Source: Nitrospira sp. (GTDB lineage: Bacteria > Nitrospirota > Nitrospiria > Nitrospirales > Nitrospiraceae). From it: 48,913 nucleotides of DNA. Position numbers and translations under genes: made by a program. The notes beneath the pieces are model-generated. The model had not been told where the DNA came from, searched no databases, and worked only from the letters and a program-made list of their open reading frames with translations. The stretch is taken from contig SWDG01000006.1 of the NCBI GenBank assembly GCA_005116965.1, positions 604,984 to 653,896 of the forward strand. Reading direction: 5' to 3'. Positions 1 to 8,424 of the stretch are shown piece after piece. Numbering within the stretch: the first letter of the stretch is position 1; each line of letters opens with the position of its first letter.

Positions 1-1707
1 ACATTTCACTCCGTTGCGAACATGCTCTTGCGCCGCAATGGCCGGTCGGTCGGCATTGAACCTGGGTTCACGATTCTGGATCGCGGCGATGCGGAAGACT
101 TGATCGCGTTGGTGCGATCGCAGCTGGGGCTCAACGAAAAAGATAAGCGGTTTCCCCGCAAGGGGACGATCATGGAAATGATCAGCAAGAGCGAGAACAC
201 GCTGCGCAGTCTCGACGAGATCATTCTGGAGGAGTTCAGCCATTTTTCGGATCATGCGGAAGATCTCGGCCGATTGCAGAAGGCGTATCAAGCTGCGAAG
301 CGACAGAAACAGCTGTTGGATTACGATGATCTGCTGGTGATGCTACGGCAACTGCTGTTGTTGGATGAGGCGGCACGCACACGTATTTCCAGCCAGTATC
401 GTTATATCCTTGTGGATGAGTATCAAGATACGAACCGGTTGCAGGCCGAAGTCATCCGTCAGCTGGCGACGACGCATCAGAATGTCATGGTGGTCGGCGA
501 TGATTCGCAGTCCATCTATGCGTTTCGGGGCGCGACTTTTAAGAATATCATGGATTTTCCAGTGCTGTTTCCAGGCACGACGATTTATAAACTTGAAGAA
601 AATTATCGCAGTACCCAGCCGATCTTGAACCTCGCGAACTGCATTATCGATGAAGCGGTTGAGAAGTATACGAAGCGTCTGTTTACCAGGAAGATCGATG
701 GCCCGCTGCCGGCGTTGGTCGAAGCCTCCGGGGAACATGCGCAATCGCGATTCATCGCACAGAAGATTCTTGAACTTCGTGAAGAAGGGGTGCCGCTGGA
801 TGAGGTGGCGGTCCTGTTTCGTTCGAGCTTCCATTCCTTCGATTTGGAAATCGAGCTGTCCCGCAAGGGGCTCCCCTTTATTAAGCGCGGCGGGATGAAG
901 TTTATCGAAACGGCCCATGTCAAGGATCTGCTGGCCCATGTGCGAGTCGTCGCAAACCCGCTTGATACGGTGAGCTGGCATCGCGTGCTGCTATTGGTGG
1001 AAGGGGTGGGACCGAAGAAAGCGCAGGATTTGCTCGCCGCGATTGTGAAGGCTGAGCAGCCGTATGACGCGTTACGCGGAGTGAGCGGCCGTTCCGGCCA
1101 GGGTCTCAAGAACTTGGCCAACACGCTGGAGAGTCTGGCTGGATCGGACGATCGGCAACCGGAACATCAAGTAAGCCATATCTACGAGTACTATCTCCCG
1201 ATCCTCAAGGACCAGTACGACGATTACCCTAAGCGCACGAGGGATCTCGATCATCTCCATACGATTGCCGAAGGGTACCATGGCATCGACGAATTTCTTG
1301 CCGATTTGGCGTTGGAACCGCCGGACGGGAGTGCGGTGAATGTCGAAGCGCCTGATCGCGATGATGAACGGCTGGTGCTCTCGACGATTCATTCCGCGAA
1401 GGGGTTGGAGTGGCAGTGTGTCTTTGTGATCTGGGTGGTCGATGGCCGGTTTCCTTCCGCCTATTCCTTTCTTGCCGATGATGAACTGGAGGAAGAGCGG
1501 CGGCTTTTTTATGTGGCCGTGACGCGAGCCAAACGGCATTTATTTATGACATACCCCATCAATGTGTACGACAAGACCAGCGGGATGTTGCTGTCGAAGC
1601 CCTCACGGTTTCTGGACCATGTGTCCTCGGACCTGCTTGATACGCTCGCATTGGTAGAGGAAGGCGGACGCGAGGATTGGGGAATGACACGAGACCCCTA
1701 TTATTGA
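1..1707 (+). CDS. UvrD/PcrA-type superfamily 1 DNA helicase, 5'-truncated by the window edge
   Basis: ATP-dependent 3'-5' DNA helicase of the UvrD/PcrA/Rep group, which works in repair and replication restart. The frame is open to base 1 (residues TFHSVAN lie before the first ATG at 22), so the true start and the Walker A motif are outside the window. Counting from ATG 22, motif II (DEYQDTN) is at about 132-138, followed by motif III (VVGDDSQSIYAFRGA), motif IV (ENYRST), motif V (STIHSAKGLEW) and motif VI (RRLFYVAVTRAK), all intact. It ends at a TGA at 1705-1707, just ahead of the next gene. Which paralogue it is (uvrD, pcrA or a relative) cannot be decided without the N-terminus. Confidence 0.93.
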   Translation, partial: TFHSVANMLLRRNGRSVGIEPGFTILDRGDAEDLIALVRSQLGLNEKDKRFPRKGTIMEMISKSENTLRSLDEIILEEFSHFSDHAEDLGRLQKAYQAAKRQKQLLDYDDLLVMLRQLLLLDEAARTRISSQYRYILVDEYQDTNRLQAEVIRQLATTHQNVMVVGDDSQSIYAFRGATFKNIMDFPVLFPGTTIYKLEENYRSTQPILNLANCIIDEAVEKYTKRLFTRKIDGPLPALVEASGEHAQSRFIAQKILELREEGVPLDEVAVLFRSSFHSFDLEIELSRKGLPFIKRGGMKFIETAHVKDLLAHVRVVANPLDTVSWHRVLLLVEGVGPKKAQDLLAAIVKAEQPYDALRGVSGRSGQGLKNLANTLESLAGSDDRQPEHQVSHIYEYYLPILKDQYDDYPKRTRDLDHLHTIAEGYHGIDEFLADLALEPPDGSAVNVEAPDRDDERLVLSTIHSAKGLEWQCVFVIWVVDGRFPSAYSFLADDELEEERRLFYVAVTRAKRHLFMTYPINVYDKTSGMLLSKPSRFLDHVSSDLLDTLALVEEGGREDWGMTRDPYY

Positions 1708-1751
1708 TGTGAGTGTGTTGTCGTGACGTATCACGCCTGTTTTCTATCCGC

Positions 1752-2639
1752 ATGAGCGACCGCCTAATTCGATTGCTCCTCGTAGTGTGGTGCTGCTGGT
1801 CTGGGCCAGCTTTTCTCGCCGAGGCATCCGTCACATCTCTGAACCAGCAAGGCCGTGCCGGCCAAACGTGGGTGCGTGTTCTCGCTGACGCGGAACGGCT
1901 CCGGTTGCCGACGAAGTTTCTGAAGGCGCTCCCACCGGACTTTATTCAGTTTGAGTTCGATGATCTTCGGGCCTACGCCGCCGAGTACCAGCCCAGAGAG
2001 CATCGGATGGTCCTGAACCGGTCGTTGTCCTTTAACGCTGCGGGGAGGGTCCTCAAGCCACTTGCCCAGATGACGCACAAGGAACTGGAGGTGCTCTATC
2101 ATGAGCTGTTTCATGCGTATATGGATTATCTCAGTCTCATAGAGGAGCAATCTCGTGAGGCCGGTAGCCGTTCAAAAGATCTGCTGGGCTTCGCTCGAGA
2201 GCAGCAAGTCTGTCGCTATAGTGAAGTGAAAATCGCCCCGATTGTTCAGCGACAGAATGAAATGGAGTCGCGCTACTTGACGCAGGCCGAGTCGTGGGAA
2301 GCGCTGAATGAAACATGGGCGGTCTTTATTGGCTGGACCGTGTGGAATCAGCTTGAGATACAGCACAAGACCGGGAAATCCATGTTTCAGGAGCGGGGAC
2401 AAGCTCATCGATGGATACGGCGACTCAAAACGGCATTCGAGAAGGTGGAGCTCCGAGGGTACTATGTCCCGGAAGATCCCGAAGAACGACGCCTTGCCCA
2501 GAAGCGATATTTGGCGAAACCGTCACAGCTCACACTACGGGAAGCCGTGGTTTTGATGAAGCAAGTCCTCGGTTTTCAGTATGATTTTGTTGAGGAGTTG
2601 GAAGCATCATTTGGGTCATCTCAGCCATCTTCCTGTTAG
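1752..2639 (+). CDS. Exported hypothetical protein with an HExxH putative metallopeptidase motif
   Basis: I do not recognise the family. From ATG 1752 the protein begins with a short basic stretch and a hydrophobic segment ending FLAEA, a plausible signal peptide, so it is probably periplasmic or surface-exposed. HELFH at residues 117-121 is an HExxH motif, typical of zinc metallopeptidases; a later NETWAVF segment could supply a third, acidic ligand (inference). The frame also allows a GTG start at 1713, but that puts 13 residues before the signal peptide. No strong ribosome-binding site is visible for either start. It follows the helicase gene closely and may share its transcript. A catalytically inactive HExxH coincidence cannot be excluded. 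Confidence 0.7.
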   Translation: MSDRLIRLLLVVWCCWSGPAFLAEASVTSLNQQGRAGQTWVRVLADAERLRLPTKFLKALPPDFIQFEFDDLRAYAAEYQPREHRMVLNRSLSFNAAGRVLKPLAQMTHKELEVLYHELFHAYMDYLSLIEEQSREAGSRSKDLLGFAREQQVCRYSEVKIAPIVQRQNEMESRYLTQAESWEALNETWAVFIGWTVWNQLEIQHKTGKSMFQERGQAHRWIRRLKTAFEKVELRGYYVPEDPEERRLAQKRYLAKPSQLTLREAVVLMKQVLGFQYDFVEELEASFGSSQPSSC

Positions 2640-2887
2640 GCTGCCGAGGGAACGATAAATTAAAAAAAAGTACTGGAGCCGAATTCCCCTCTTGACATGA
2701 CGAAAGTTCATCAATAGAATCCAGCATTTCGTAACCTAGCCTGTCCGAGCACTTCAGCGAATCAATCTTTGAGGATTGAGGAAGAAAGCTGTGCACGGGT
2801 AGGTCTGCTTGTCTTTGTTGAGCGGTTGGTCGGTGAGCGTGTTTTCTGTGTGCTGAATTTGATTGATCGAGAACGATGAAGTATCGC
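2640..2887. other. Intergenic region upstream of the tRNA-tuf operon
   Basis: 248 bases without a coding call. It holds an A-rich tract around 2661-2669 and the promoter at 2692-2720. The rest, about 165 bases from the promoter to tRNA-Tyr, would be a transcribed leader removed during 5' tRNA processing. No convincing terminator for the upstream hypothetical gene was seen. Confidence 0.6.
2692..2720 (+). promoter_or_regulatory. Sigma70-type promoter of the tRNA-tuf operon
   Basis: TTGACA (2692-2697) and TAGAAT (2715-2720) are separated by exactly 17 bases: a perfect -35 and a five-of-six -10. It is the only strong promoter found ahead of the tRNA-Tyr/Gly/Thr-tuf cluster, and the position fits a highly expressed stable-RNA operon. 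Confidence 0.75.
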
Positions 2888-2973
2888 GGGCAGGTACCCA
2901 AGTGGCCAAAGGGGGCAGACTGTAAATCTGCTGGCTTATGTCTTCCAAGGTTCGAATCCTTGCCTGCCCACCA
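2888..2973 (+). tRNA. tRNA-Tyr (anticodon GTA)
   Basis: The acceptor strands GGGCAGG (2888-2894) and CCTGCCC (2963-2969) pair perfectly, followed by discriminator A and an encoded CCA. The anticodon GTA is at 2922-2924 between a 5-bp stem. A long variable arm and the T-loop TTCGAAT are present, as expected of a class II tRNA-Tyr. It is first in a Tyr-Gly-Thr-tuf cluster resembling the E. coli tyrU-glyT-thrT-tufB arrangement. Confidence 0.97.
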
Positions 2974-3080
2974 AACCGCGCTTGTGTGGGTCGGCGAGCT
3001 TCTTTATGTGGAGTGAGCCGGATAAAAGCTTCAGGTGTTTGGCTTGATGAATGCGTGAAATCGAGAAAATTACGGAACAG

Positions 3081-3155
3081 GCGGGCGTAGCTCAGTGGTA
3101 GAGTTCCAGCCTTCCAAGCTGGCTGTCGTGGGTTCAAATCCCATCGCCCGCTCCA
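3081..3155 (+). tRNA. tRNA-Gly (anticodon TCC)
   Basis: The acceptor stem GCGGGCG/CGCCCGC (3081-3087 and 3145-3151) is perfect, with discriminator T and an encoded CCA. The anticodon stem CCAGC/GCTGG encloses TCC at 3113-3115. It reads GGA and GGG glycine codons. It is second in the tRNA cluster that precedes tuf. Confidence 0.97.
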
Positions 3156-3311
3156 GATCCAGCGTGCTCGACCGCGGGGGCGGACAGAGCGTGTGAGGGC
3201 GGACTAAGACTGTGAGTTCAGGGCCCCTATAGAATGCTCAATCCGGTTTTGCCGGACGGTCCGAGTTTGCGTGTCGGCTCTGGCGGGACGACAGCGACAT
3301 CTGGGCATTAC

Positions 3312-3387
3312 GCTGCTGTAGCTCAGTTGGTAGAGCACGTCCTTGGTAAGGACGAGGTCACGCGTTCGATCCGCGTCGTGGGCTCCA
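3312..3387 (+). tRNA. tRNA-Thr (anticodon GGT) with a mismatched acceptor stem
   Basis: The D arm, anticodon arm (CGTCC/GGACG around GGT at 3345-3347), T arm (ACGCG/CGCGT with TTCGATC) and encoded CCA are all standard. The acceptor strands GCTGCTG (3312-3318) and CGTGGGC (3377-3383) pair only partly: positions 4:69 (G-G) and 5:68 (C-T) are mismatched, and 3:70 and 6:67 are G-U type pairs. The G1-C72 and C2-G71 pairs and the anticodon, which threonyl-tRNA synthetase reads in E. coli, are kept. It is placed directly before tuf, as thrT is in E. coli. Confidence 0.88.
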
Positions 3388-3469
3388 TGCAGGGCTTGCT
3401 TGATCTGGGGTGCAAGTAGTAGGGCGCGACGGGTTGACATCTTCAGTGTTCTAGACAAAGGAGTGGGTT

Positions 3470-4675
<1,206 letters not shown>

Positions 4676-4756
4676 TGAGGCAAGTGGACGGGAGGTAAGT
4701 CAACGCAAGAGTGCGTGTTGGCTGCGGTCCTGTCGGTTTGTATCGAGGAGAAAGAG

Positions 4757-4906
4757 ATGCGTGAAATTATTAACATGGCTTGTACGCTCTGCAAGCAGCG
4801 GAACTACTCGACCATGAAAAACAAGAAGAACGATCCGGATCGGTTGGAGCGAAGCAAGTTTTGTAAGTTCTGCCGCAAGCACGTACCTCATAAAGAGGTG
4901 AAATAG
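4757..4906 (+). CDS. rpmG: Ribosomal protein L33, zinc-binding form
   Basis: A 49-residue component of the large ribosomal subunit near the E site. Two CxxC pairs (CTLC and CKFC) mark the zinc-binding form, and RKHVPHKE at the end is typical. The start at ATG 4757 gives the usual family length and has GAGGAG just upstream; an in-frame upstream codon at 4715 would add 14 unrelated residues and was rejected. Its position between tuf and tRNA-Trp/secE follows the order seen in many non-proteobacterial genomes. Confidence 0.95.
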   Translation: MREIINMACTLCKQRNYSTMKNKKNDPDRLERSKFCKFCRKHVPHKEVK

Positions 4907-4983
4907 GCCGAGGCGCGAGAGATGAACCGTTCGGGGTGGAGAGCCTCACCGATTGGCTGATGCCTCACACCTTACGTTCGAGT

Positions 4984-5058
4984 AGGGGCATAGTGTCAAT
5001 GGCAGCACATCGGTCTCCAAAACCGAGAGTCTAGGTTCAAATCCTAGTGCCCCTGCCA
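4984..5058 (+). tRNA. tRNA-Trp (anticodon CCA)
   Basis: The acceptor stem AGGGGCA/TGCCCCT (4984-4990 and 5048-5054) is perfect, with discriminator G and an encoded CCA. The anticodon stem TCGGT/ACCGA encloses CCA at 5017-5019. Placement between rpmG and secE is a common bacterial arrangement. Confidence 0.97.
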
Positions 5059-5150
5059 AGTCTCGTGTGCGCGATCCGGAGGGCTGCCGGAATTGAGATC
5101 GATGTGGGGTAGGCCTTGTAAGTTTTTTGCGGGTAAATAGTTAGGAGTGG

Positions 5151-5176
5151 ATTGCAGTATCAATTGGCCTTGCAAT
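5151..5176. promoter_or_regulatory. Inverted repeat in the tRNA-Trp to secE gap
   Basis: ATTGCAG (5151-5157) faces TTGCAAT (5170-5176), giving about seven pairs including one G-T. It lies in the 205-base gap before secE. It could be an operator or a leader hairpin; nothing else supports a function, and no convincing promoter was found in this gap. Confidence 0.2.
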
Positions 5177-5263
5177 CGGAGCTGGCAGATTGGGCGTGAT
5201 GCGGGGCGGTGATGGGTGTGAGGCAGTTATTCGGATTGACGTGATTAGGCAACGGAGTCACAG

Positions 5264-5458
5264 ATGTTTAAGCGTATGACAGAGACGATTCGGCTGTTCG
5301 TGACGGACGTGCGGGCAGAGCTGAAGAAGGTTTCCTTTCCGAGTCGCGCGGAAACCATCGGGTCAACGACGGTGGTGATCGTGTTCTGTATTCTAATGTC
5401 TCTGTACTTATCCGTCATTGACTCATTCCTTTCATGGTTGGTTGCGAAATTCATCTAA
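5264..5458 (+). CDS. secE: Preprotein translocase subunit SecE
   Basis: A small essential subunit of the SecYEG channel in the inner membrane, clamping the two halves of SecY. The 64-residue protein has the conserved cytoplasmic amphipathic segment (DVRAELKKVSFPSR, about 15-28) followed by a single membrane helix (about 35-60), the minimal one-helix form. GGAG lies seven bases before the ATG. It sits ahead of nusG as in most bacteria; its partner SecY is encoded at 28987-30306, and no SecG gene is seen here. Confidence 0.96.
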   Translation: MFKRMTETIRLFVTDVRAELKKVSFPSRAETIGSTTVVIVFCILMSLYLSVIDSFLSWLVAKFI

Positions 5459-5520
5459 ATCTGGCGAGAAGAGGAATTAAGGAAGTTGGCGGTAATTCAT
5501 CGAAGACATGAGGGTGGTGC

Positions 5521-6057
5521 ATGACAAAGAACTGGTACGTCATTCATACGTACGCGGGTTTTGAGGGGCGAGTGAAGACCAGCCTCATGGAGCGTGCAAA
5601 TCAAATGGGGCTTGTTGAAAAGCTCGGGCAGGTGCTCGTTCCGACAGAGGACGTTATTGAAATTAAGGACGGGAAGCGACGGACCTCTCGACGAAAGTTT
5701 TATCCGGGCTACGTCCTTGTGGAGTTGGAGTTTCCGTTGGGGGATGACACCGTACAGATGATCAAAGAGACGCCAAAAGTGACTGGATTCGTCGGGGGCG
5801 GCGCGGTGCCGACACCTCTGACCAGTGATGAGGTGGAGTCCTTGCTCAAGCAGGTCGATGCAGGGCAAGCCGAGCCTCGGGAGCAGGTCAAGTTCATTAA
5901 GAGCGATAACGTTCGCATTATCGATGGGCCTTTCCTTGGGTTTAATGGGGTGGTTGAGGAGGTCGATCAGGATCATAGTCGGGTGAAGGTGATGGTGAGC
6001 ATTTTTGGTCGGTCGACTCCTGTGGAATTAGGCTTTTTGCAGGTTGAACGGATTTAA
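5521..6057 (+). CDS. nusG: Transcription termination/antitermination factor NusG
   Basis: NusG binds the RNA polymerase clamp through its N-terminal domain and links transcription to Rho or, via S10, to the leading ribosome. The protein has the normal length of 178 residues. The NGN domain starts with WYVIHTYAGFE and contains RKFYPGYVLVE; the C-terminal KOW domain contains DGPFLGFNGVVEEVD. The start ATG 5521 directly precedes TKNWYVIH, as in the family. It stands between secE and the L11-L1 genes, the standard order. Note that S10, its ribosomal partner, is not encoded at its usual place in this window. Confidence 0.97.
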   Translation: MTKNWYVIHTYAGFEGRVKTSLMERANQMGLVEKLGQVLVPTEDVIEIKDGKRRTSRRKFYPGYVLVELEFPLGDDTVQMIKETPKVTGFVGGGAVPTPLTSDEVESLLKQVDAGQAEPREQVKFIKSDNVRIIDGPFLGFNGVVEEVDQDHSRVKVMVSIFGRSTPVELGFLQVERI

Positions 6058-6135
6058 GCCGATCGGTCGACGTCGGTCTTCACTCGTGTGAGGGCTGAAG
6101 GTTGAGTGTCGATCGCGAAGGAGAAAGAGAGCGAC

Positions 6136-6561
6136 ATGGCGAAAGAAGTTTCGGCACAGATCAAGTTGCAAATTCCGGCTGGCAAGGCCAATCCGGCTCC
6201 TCCTGTCGGTCCCTCGTTGGGACAACATGGGGTCAACATTATGGAGTTTTGTAAGCAGTTCAATGCCAAGACCCAGAAGGATGGGGATAGCATTATCCCT
6301 GTCATCATTACGGTCTACAAGGACCGTACCTTCAGCTTTATCATGAAGACTCCCCCGGCGTCTGACCTCCTCAAGAAAGCCGCTGGGATCATCAAGGGAT
6401 CTGGTGTGCCGCAGAAAGATAAGGTGGGGAAAATCACCAGGCAACAGTTGGACGAAATTGCTCGGAAGAAGATGGCCGATCTGAACGCGGCTGATGTGGA
6501 AGGGGCGACGAAAATCATCGAAGGTACTGCCCGTAGTATGGGTGTCGTTATTCAAGGCTAA
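6136..6561 (+). CDS. rplK: Ribosomal protein L11
   Basis: L11 binds the 23S rRNA GTPase-associated centre and is the site where translation factors and the stringent response are sensed. ATG 6136 gives 141 residues, the usual length, and begins [17 protein letters not shown]; an in-frame start at 6106 would add ten unusual residues. A purine-rich stretch containing AAGGAG precedes it. The proline-rich linker after [12 protein letters not shown] and the C-terminal RNA-binding domain ([12 protein letters not shown]) are intact. It is followed by rplA after 26 bases. Confidence 0.96.
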   Translation: MAKEVSAQIKLQIPAGKANPAPPVGPSLGQHGVNIMEFCKQFNAKTQKDGDSIIPVIITVYKDRTFSFIMKTPPASDLLKKAAGIIKGSGVPQKDKVGKITRQQLDEIARKKMADLNAADVEGATKIIEGTARSMGVVIQG

Positions 6562-6587
6562 TGCCAAGATCGAAGGAGCGTCTGGTC

Positions 6588-7280
6588 ATGGGAAAGAAAA
6601 TGAATGCGGCGATCAAAAATCTTGAGCCGCGTGTCTACGGGTTGCGCGAGGCTGTTGAAGCCGTGAAACGATCGGCTTATGCGAAGTTTGACGAATCGGT
6701 TGATCTTGCGTTGAGACTTGGAATCGATCCGAAGCGCTCGGATCAGCTCGTTCGAGGGACGGCGTCGCTTCCTCACGGCACGGGGAAAAAGGTTCGCGTC
6801 TTGGTATTTGCCAAGGGTGAAAAGGAGCAAGAGGCGCGACAGGCCGGGGCTGACTATGTTGGGGCTGACGACTTGATGGAGAAAATCAAGGGTGGATGGA
6901 TGGAGTTCGATTGCGCGATTTCCACGCCGGATCTTATGGCCTCGGTCGGGAAACTCGGTAAAGCGCTCGGACCTCGTGGGTTGATGCCGAATCCTAAGAC
7001 CGGCACTGTGACCTTCGAAGTTGGGAAAGCGGTCGCTGATATTCGAAAAGGGCGTGTAGAGTTCAAGGTTGAGAAAGCCGGTATCGTGCATGTGCCGGTC
7101 GGAAAAGTATCCTTCGATCCTGCGAAGCTGTACGACAATGCCTCGGCCATCATTGAATCCGTCATCAAGGCAAAGCCTGCCTCCTGTAAGGGGCGTTATC
7201 TCAAGAGTGCCACGATTGCGAGCACGATGGGGCCTGGTGTGATATTGGATACCGTTGCGCTGACCAAACAGTGGAGTTGA
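6588..7280 (+). CDS. rplA: Ribosomal protein L1
   Basis: L1 forms the mobile stalk that helps release deacylated tRNA from the E site, and in many bacteria it represses its own L11-L1 mRNA. ATG 6588 follows GAAGGAG by nine bases and gives 230 residues, normal for the family; the in-frame ATG at 6561, overlapping the rplK stop, would add nine residues and has no better ribosome-binding site. The conserved MPNPKTGTV and TMGPGV motifs are present. It is cotranscribed with rplK and followed by an 86-base leader before rplJ. Confidence 0.96.
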   Translation: MGKKMNAAIKNLEPRVYGLREAVEAVKRSAYAKFDESVDLALRLGIDPKRSDQLVRGTASLPHGTGKKVRVLVFAKGEKEQEARQAGADYVGADDLMEKIKGGWMEFDCAISTPDLMASVGKLGKALGPRGLMPNPKTGTVTFEVGKAVADIRKGRVEFKVEKAGIVHVPVGKVSFDPAKLYDNASAIIESVIKAKPASCKGRYLKSATIASTMGPGVILDTVALTKQWS

Positions 7281-7294
7281 GACACGCGTTCAAC

Positions 7295-7317
7295 GTGAAT
7301 CGTTCCTCGCGATTCGC
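7295..7317 (+). promoter_or_regulatory. Hairpin in the rplJ leader
   Basis: GTGAATCG (7295-7302) pairs with CGATTCGC (7310-7317) around a seven-base loop (eight pairs, one G-U). It lies about 50 bases before rplJ, where bacteria often carry the L10-binding autoregulatory leader. The role is inferred from position only. Confidence 0.35.
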
Positions 7318-7366
7318 TGGACGGATGATATTGAGCGGATAACGAATAGCGACCAGAGAGGGAGTG

Positions 7367-8299
7367 ATGAAGAAGGAAGAGAAAGTTACGGCAGTGGCGG
7401 AGTTGACCGAAAAATTCGGTCGCGCCCGGCTGGCTATCCTGACGGAATGCGTTGGGCTTCCGGTCAACGAGGTCACCGAGTTGCGCAAGCAGCTCCGCGG
7501 GGCCAAGGCAGAATATCGAATCGTGAAGAATACGCTCGCGGCGCGTGCCGCCGAAGGGACGGTCTTGGCCGATCTTAAAGCGTATCTCAAGGGACCGACC
7601 GGAGTCGTCATCGGGTACGATGATCCGGTGTTGCCGACCAAGGTGTTGAAGGACTTCATCGGTGCTGAAAAGCGAGAGCTGAAAATTCGCATCACGGCCG
7701 GGGTGCTGGAAGGTAAGATTCTCCAGCCTGCTGAACTGGCCGCCGTTGCGAAACTGCCGAAGAAGGAAGTGCTGATTGCGATGTTGCTGTCGGCCATGCA
7801 GGGGCCGATTCGTGGAGTCGTCTATACGTTAAGTGCAGTCTTGTCAAAGTTTGTACGAGTCATTGCAGCCATTCAGGATAAACGGAAAGGAGAAGGGGAC
7901 ATGCCAGCTACAGAGGGAAAGTTATCACAAGAGGAATTGATTAAGGCGATCGAAGGGATGAGCGTACTCGACCTGGCCGAATTAGTGAAGGGGTTAGAGA
8001 CGCGGTTTGGTGTGACGGCGGCAGCTCCGGTTGCCATGGCGGCGCCAGCTGCAGGCGGTGGCGCGGCGGCTCCTGCTGAAGAGCAGACGGCATTCGATGT
8101 CATTCTTGCGTCGGTACCGGCAGACAAGAAGATCCAAATCATCAAGGTGGTTCGCGAGTTGACGAGTCTCGGTTTGAAGGAAGCCAAGGACCTTGTGGAG
8201 GGGGCACCGAAGCCAGTCAAGACTGGGGTGGCTAAGGAAGAAGCCGACACGATGAAGAAGAAGCTCGAGGAAAGCGGTGCGAAGGTCGAAGTCAAGTAA
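7367..8299 (+). CDS. rplJ: Ribosomal protein L10 fused in frame to L7/L12
   Basis: L10 anchors the L7/L12 stalk to 23S rRNA. The L10 part (about residues 1-178) is complete: the N-terminal RNA-binding domain with RIVKNTLA, then the C-terminal helix region ([16 protein letters not shown]) where L10 normally ends. There is no stop codon here: the frame runs through GEGD straight into the L7/L12 start at 7901 and on to its TAA, giving about 310 residues. ATG 7367 was chosen, with a GAGAGGGAG purine run before it; GTG 7364 is an alternative. Either this is a true fusion made alongside free L7/L12, or the L10 stop has been lost by mutation or sequence error. Confidence 0.85.
   Translation: MKKEEKVTAVAELTEKFGRARLAILTECVGLPVNEVTELRKQLRGAKAEYRIVKNTLAARAAEGTVLADLKAYLKGPTGVVIGYDDPVLPTKVLKDFIGAEKRELKIRITAGVLEGKILQPAELAAVAKLPKKEVLIAMLLSAMQGPIRGVVYTLSAVLSKFVRVIAAIQDKRKGEGDMPATEGKLSQEELIKAIEGMSVLDLAELVKGLETRFGVTAAAPVAMAAPAAGGGAAAPAEEQTAFDVILASVPADKKIQIIKVVRELTSLGLKEAKDLVEGAPKPVKTGVAKEEADTMKKKLEESGAKVEVK
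7901..8299 (+). CDS. rplL: Ribosomal protein L7/L12, from an internal start in the rplJ frame
   Basis: L7/L12 is the multicopy stalk protein that recruits EF-Tu, EF-G and the other translational GTPases. The 132-residue reading starts at ATG 7901 with AAGGAG eight bases upstream, inside the end of the L10 reading frame. It has the N-terminal dimerisation region ([21 protein letters not shown]), an Ala/Gly-rich hinge (about 45-60) and the C-terminal factor-binding domain ([21 protein letters not shown], then [11 protein letters not shown]). The strong internal ribosome-binding site indicates that free L7/L12 is made in addition to any fused product. Confidence 0.95.
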   Translation: MPATEGKLSQEELIKAIEGMSVLDLAELVKGLETRFGVTAAAPVAMAAPAAGGGAAAPAEEQTAFDVILASVPADKKIQIIKVVRELTSLGLKEAKDLVEGAPKPVKTGVAKEEADTMKKKLEESGAKVEVK

Positions 8300-8381
8300 G
8301 GAAGCGAGTTCGTCATAGTTGCGGCTGTTCTGGTGTTCGCCGAAGGCGGAGGTCTCTCGATGTTACGGGAATCTGTCGTCA

Positions 8382-8402
8382 GTGGTGACTGCTGTTCACC
8401 GC
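8382..8402 (+). promoter_or_regulatory. Hairpin in the rplL-rpoB gap
   Basis: GTGGTGA (8382-8388) pairs with TCACCGC (8396-8402) around a seven-base loop (one G-U pair). It lies in the 125-base gap between rplL and rpoB, where E. coli has an attenuator and an RNase III site. No T-run follows, so it is not a standard terminator; a role in processing or in lowering rpoBC expression is only a guess. Confidence 0.25.
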
Positions 8403-8424
8403 CAACCAGCGTGGAGGAGTAGGC

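Noticed and set aside
2754-3137. Open frame on the minus strand across tRNA-Tyr and tRNA-Gly
   Set aside because: It overlaps two certain tRNA genes and has no protein-like features.
3205-3235. Possible promoter between tRNA-Gly and tRNA-Thr (TATAGA/TAGAAT-like -10)
   Set aside because: No acceptable -35 box at 16-18 bases; the tRNAs are better explained as one transcript from 2692.
3242-3256. TCCGG/CCGGA hairpin between tRNA-Gly and tRNA-Thr
   Set aside because: Only five pairs and no T-run after it; not a credible terminator.
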